From Ceratotherium simum simum (Eukaryota > Chordata > Mammalia > Perissodactyla > Rhinocerotidae), in contig NW_004454262.1 in the NCBI RefSeq assembly GCF_000283155.1, forward strand, positions 525,246-589,245: a stretch of DNA of 64,000 nt. Direction: 5' to 3'. Positions within the stretch are counted from its first letter, which is position 1, and the number at the start of each line of letters is the position of its first letter. Positions 62,396 through 64,000 of the stretch are shown here, piece by piece. The position numbers and the translations under genes are program-made. A model generated the notes under the pieces. That model made no database searches. It was given only the letters and a program-made list of their open reading frames with translations, and had not been told where the DNA came from.

Positions 62396-64000
62396 AGACC
62401 GTGTTTATTTCCACAGAGCCATTTCCCCTCCCCACAAACACAAAGACAAGATGGAGAAGAGCAGGGGAGAGGAGAAGTGCCCCAGAAGAAACAGTCCAGT
62501 CTCTGAAGTTAACCCGGGCCCAGCCTGCAGCTGGGGTCACCAGCTCTCCTCTTGTCTCCCGGGTGACTCCTGGCAGGCCTTTCAGCTCAGCAGATATCTT
62601 GAAGACTGCTTTTGAAGGCCATGGAGGTGCCAGATATCCTCTTATCTGAAACCCATGAGCGAAGACCGGGCAGGTTGCACCCCTCTATCCTCCACTGCAG
62701 GAAGTCCTTGAGCACAAAGGCCGGCACATGCAACAGTGTGGACGTCTTGCTAAGCTCACACCTGTGGCTGTTTGCATCCAGCACCCAGCAATCTCCTGCA
62801 CCATCTCGTTGGGCTCCACGGAGCTTGTGATCTTCATGCTCCATGTAAGATGCAGGGAGCGCATATGACTTCCTGACTTGCTTTCTTGTTTATATCACTG
62901 CCTCTGCTACCCACTATCTGAGGTTTCTTCTCTGCTCTGCTTTCAGCTTCATGCTGGTTCTTTCTGGCTGACCTGAAACACAGGTGTCAGCAGACAAAGG
63001 TAAAGGACCTCCCAGTGGCTCCCGCTGGCTCTAGCTGCTGCCAAAGAGAGAGGCTGGGGTCACACCATGAGGCCAATTCTGCTGGTCTCCCAGCAGTGTG
63101 GAGGGAGTTTCCTTTGGGAGATACACCCTGGGGGAAGTTGGTTCTGTCTGGGGCTCCACCACTGCTGCTGGTGTTGGGGGAGGAGGAGGCCACAGGGCCA
63201 CTCAAGGAGGCTGTGCTGGGTGGTCTTCCTCTCCACCAGGAAGGAGACTGGCAGGCACTTTGGCTGTGTTGCTGGCCTTTTGTCCTAACTCCTGGTCCTA
63301 TTCAGGCTGCTGATTTTCTGTGCTGCTGCTCTGACTGGTCTCAGAGTAGGAATTACAGGTGGGAATGGCGGGCTTGCTGAAATTCCACTGCTTTGCGTTG
63401 GCAGAGACCCTACGCTCTACGTTGCAGGATGAGGAAGGAGGGCAGCTGTTGGTAGGATCAGCCAAAGGAAGGGCCTTCAGGGTGATAGTGTAGCCCTTCA
63501 GCTCGGATCTCATGTAGCCCAGGAGCACATAGGTGGCCATCATGTTGTCATTCTTCTGGCCTATCAGGTCCTGGATCCTTTAGGCATTAGTTCCTCCTCA
63601 GGGCCCATTTTCATCCTTGGGTCCTTCATGATTTCCTCTAAAGAGCCTCTTGTGCTGCTTTGATAATGAGGAATTTCTTGAGCAGGTTTTCACACTCCAT
63701 GGACATGTAGAAGGAAACGTTGTATATTCCACTCAGTACCCACTCCAGCAGCTCTTTAAAGTTCTATCCATCCAAAGGCAGGGATCCAGTGACCATTGTA
63801 TAGAGGATGCCTCGCAGGCCCCACATATCCACCAGAGGTCCTTCAGACTTTCCACCCTGGCAGTGTTCCCAGGCACCATAAGAGAGACTGCTATAGAAGG
63901 TACCCCACTTGCTGTCAAAGACGAGGTCACTGCTGAAGCCCAAGTGCCCAATCTTTATGTTCACGTTGGTATCCAAAAGCAGGTGTTCTACCTTTAGGTC
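62396..64000 (-). pseudogene. MARK2: MARK2 processed pseudogene (3' part; runs off window)
   Basis: Minus-strand retrocopy of MARK2 (PAR-1b), a microtubule-affinity-regulating Ser/Thr kinase. From 64000 downward it gives: catalytic loop DLKVEHLLL (Asn of the usual DLKAEN is His), GHLGF in place of ADFGF (DFG Asp lost), activation loop and C-lobe (GPLVDMWGL, ILYTMVTGSLPLDG), then an in-frame stop at 63766-63764. [16 protein letters not shown], the end of the UBA region ([15 protein letters not shown]) and the linker ([10 protein letters not shown]...[10 protein letters not shown]) follow. Then come TAKVPAS, SSSGGAPDRTNFPQGVS (63205 frame) and the KA1 end (VLDANS, KRISGTSMAFK) near 62600. Domains encoded by separate MARK2 exons are joined with no intron-like spacers. 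Frameshifts occur, one near 62600; about 90-100 linker codons are missing near 63205-63240. An AATAAA (62409-62404) may be the old poly(A) signal; no poly(A) tail is left. Clearly non-functional as a kinase. Confidence 0.94.
62404..62409 (-). terminator. Inferred polyadenylation signal of MARK2 retrocopy
   Basis: AATAAA on the minus strand about 170 bp beyond the KA1-coding end, just before homology seems to stop. Its role is inferred from position only. Confidence 0.35.

Noticed and set aside
63015..63380. 121-codon plus-strand frame with CCW-rich C-terminus
   Set aside because: Antisense of the MARK2 retrocopy linker; no independent support.
1..64000. CRISPR array, phage, plasmid, operon or bacterial gene cluster
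   Set aside because: No regularly spaced direct repeats, no dense coding, no Shine-Dalgarno-led genes; composition and transposon content are mammalian.

Overview
This is vertebrate nuclear DNA, almost certainly from a perissodactyl and most likely a horse (Equus) or close relative. The main evidence is five copies of the tRNA-derived SINE known as the Equine Repetitive Element (ERE), with its core GGCCAGCCC...GTGGTTAAGTT, a GGTTC-type B box and the 3' module GAAGATTGGC...GTTAGCTCAGGGC. These sit alongside L1 LINEs and eutherian-wide MIR, L2, MER20, MLT1-like and hAT-like repeats. Nothing in the window resembles bacterial, viral or plasmid DNA. I found no intact protein-coding gene, tRNA, rRNA or snRNA gene and no CRISPR array. 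Nearly all short open frames lie inside transposon remnants or are chance or low-complexity frames.

Layout. 1-3.4 kb is mostly unassigned sequence with two MIR pieces. 3.4-12.96 kb is an LINE block: old sense-strand L1 fragments (3400-4700, 10741-12960) flank a younger, minus-strand L1 (4783-10312) that keeps its 5' UTR, its tail and a 15-bp target-site duplication. That L1 has lost about 0.85 kb of ORF2 and most of ORF1. 13-31.5 kb is lower in LINEs and holds two antisense EREs, scattered MIR, L2 and hAT-type pieces, a compound TG/CA/TA microsatellite (23872-24183) and G-rich tracts. 31.5-37 kb is a run of eroded antisense L1 pieces. 38.6-47.4 kb is a nest: an old sense-strand L1 interrupted at 40631-41210 by a roughly 580-bp dispersed repeat, and at 42131-46790 by a 5'-truncated antisense L1. 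47.6-62.4 kb has three sense EREs, a complete MER20, MIR and L2 pieces, L1 fragments and an MLT1-like LTR.

The right edge (62396-64000, continuing beyond the window) is a minus-strand, intron-less, disabled copy of the kinase gene MARK2: a processed pseudogene with kinase, UBA-region, linker and KA1 homology in order. It is the only recognisable host-gene sequence. It carries in-frame stops, frameshifts, a large internal deletion and substitutions at the catalytic-loop Asn and the DFG Asp.

The dominant biology is layered retrotransposition by LINE machinery (L1 into older L1, SINE insertion, retrocopying of a host mRNA), followed by decay. I found no convincing previously undescribed system. 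The most useful leads are the datable nested insertions, the MARK2 retrocopy, the L1 5' end with a YY1-like motif, and a few local structures (perfect inverted repeat, 35-bp duplication, compound microsatellite). Repeat family names come from recognising sequence by eye, and boundaries of old elements are approximate.
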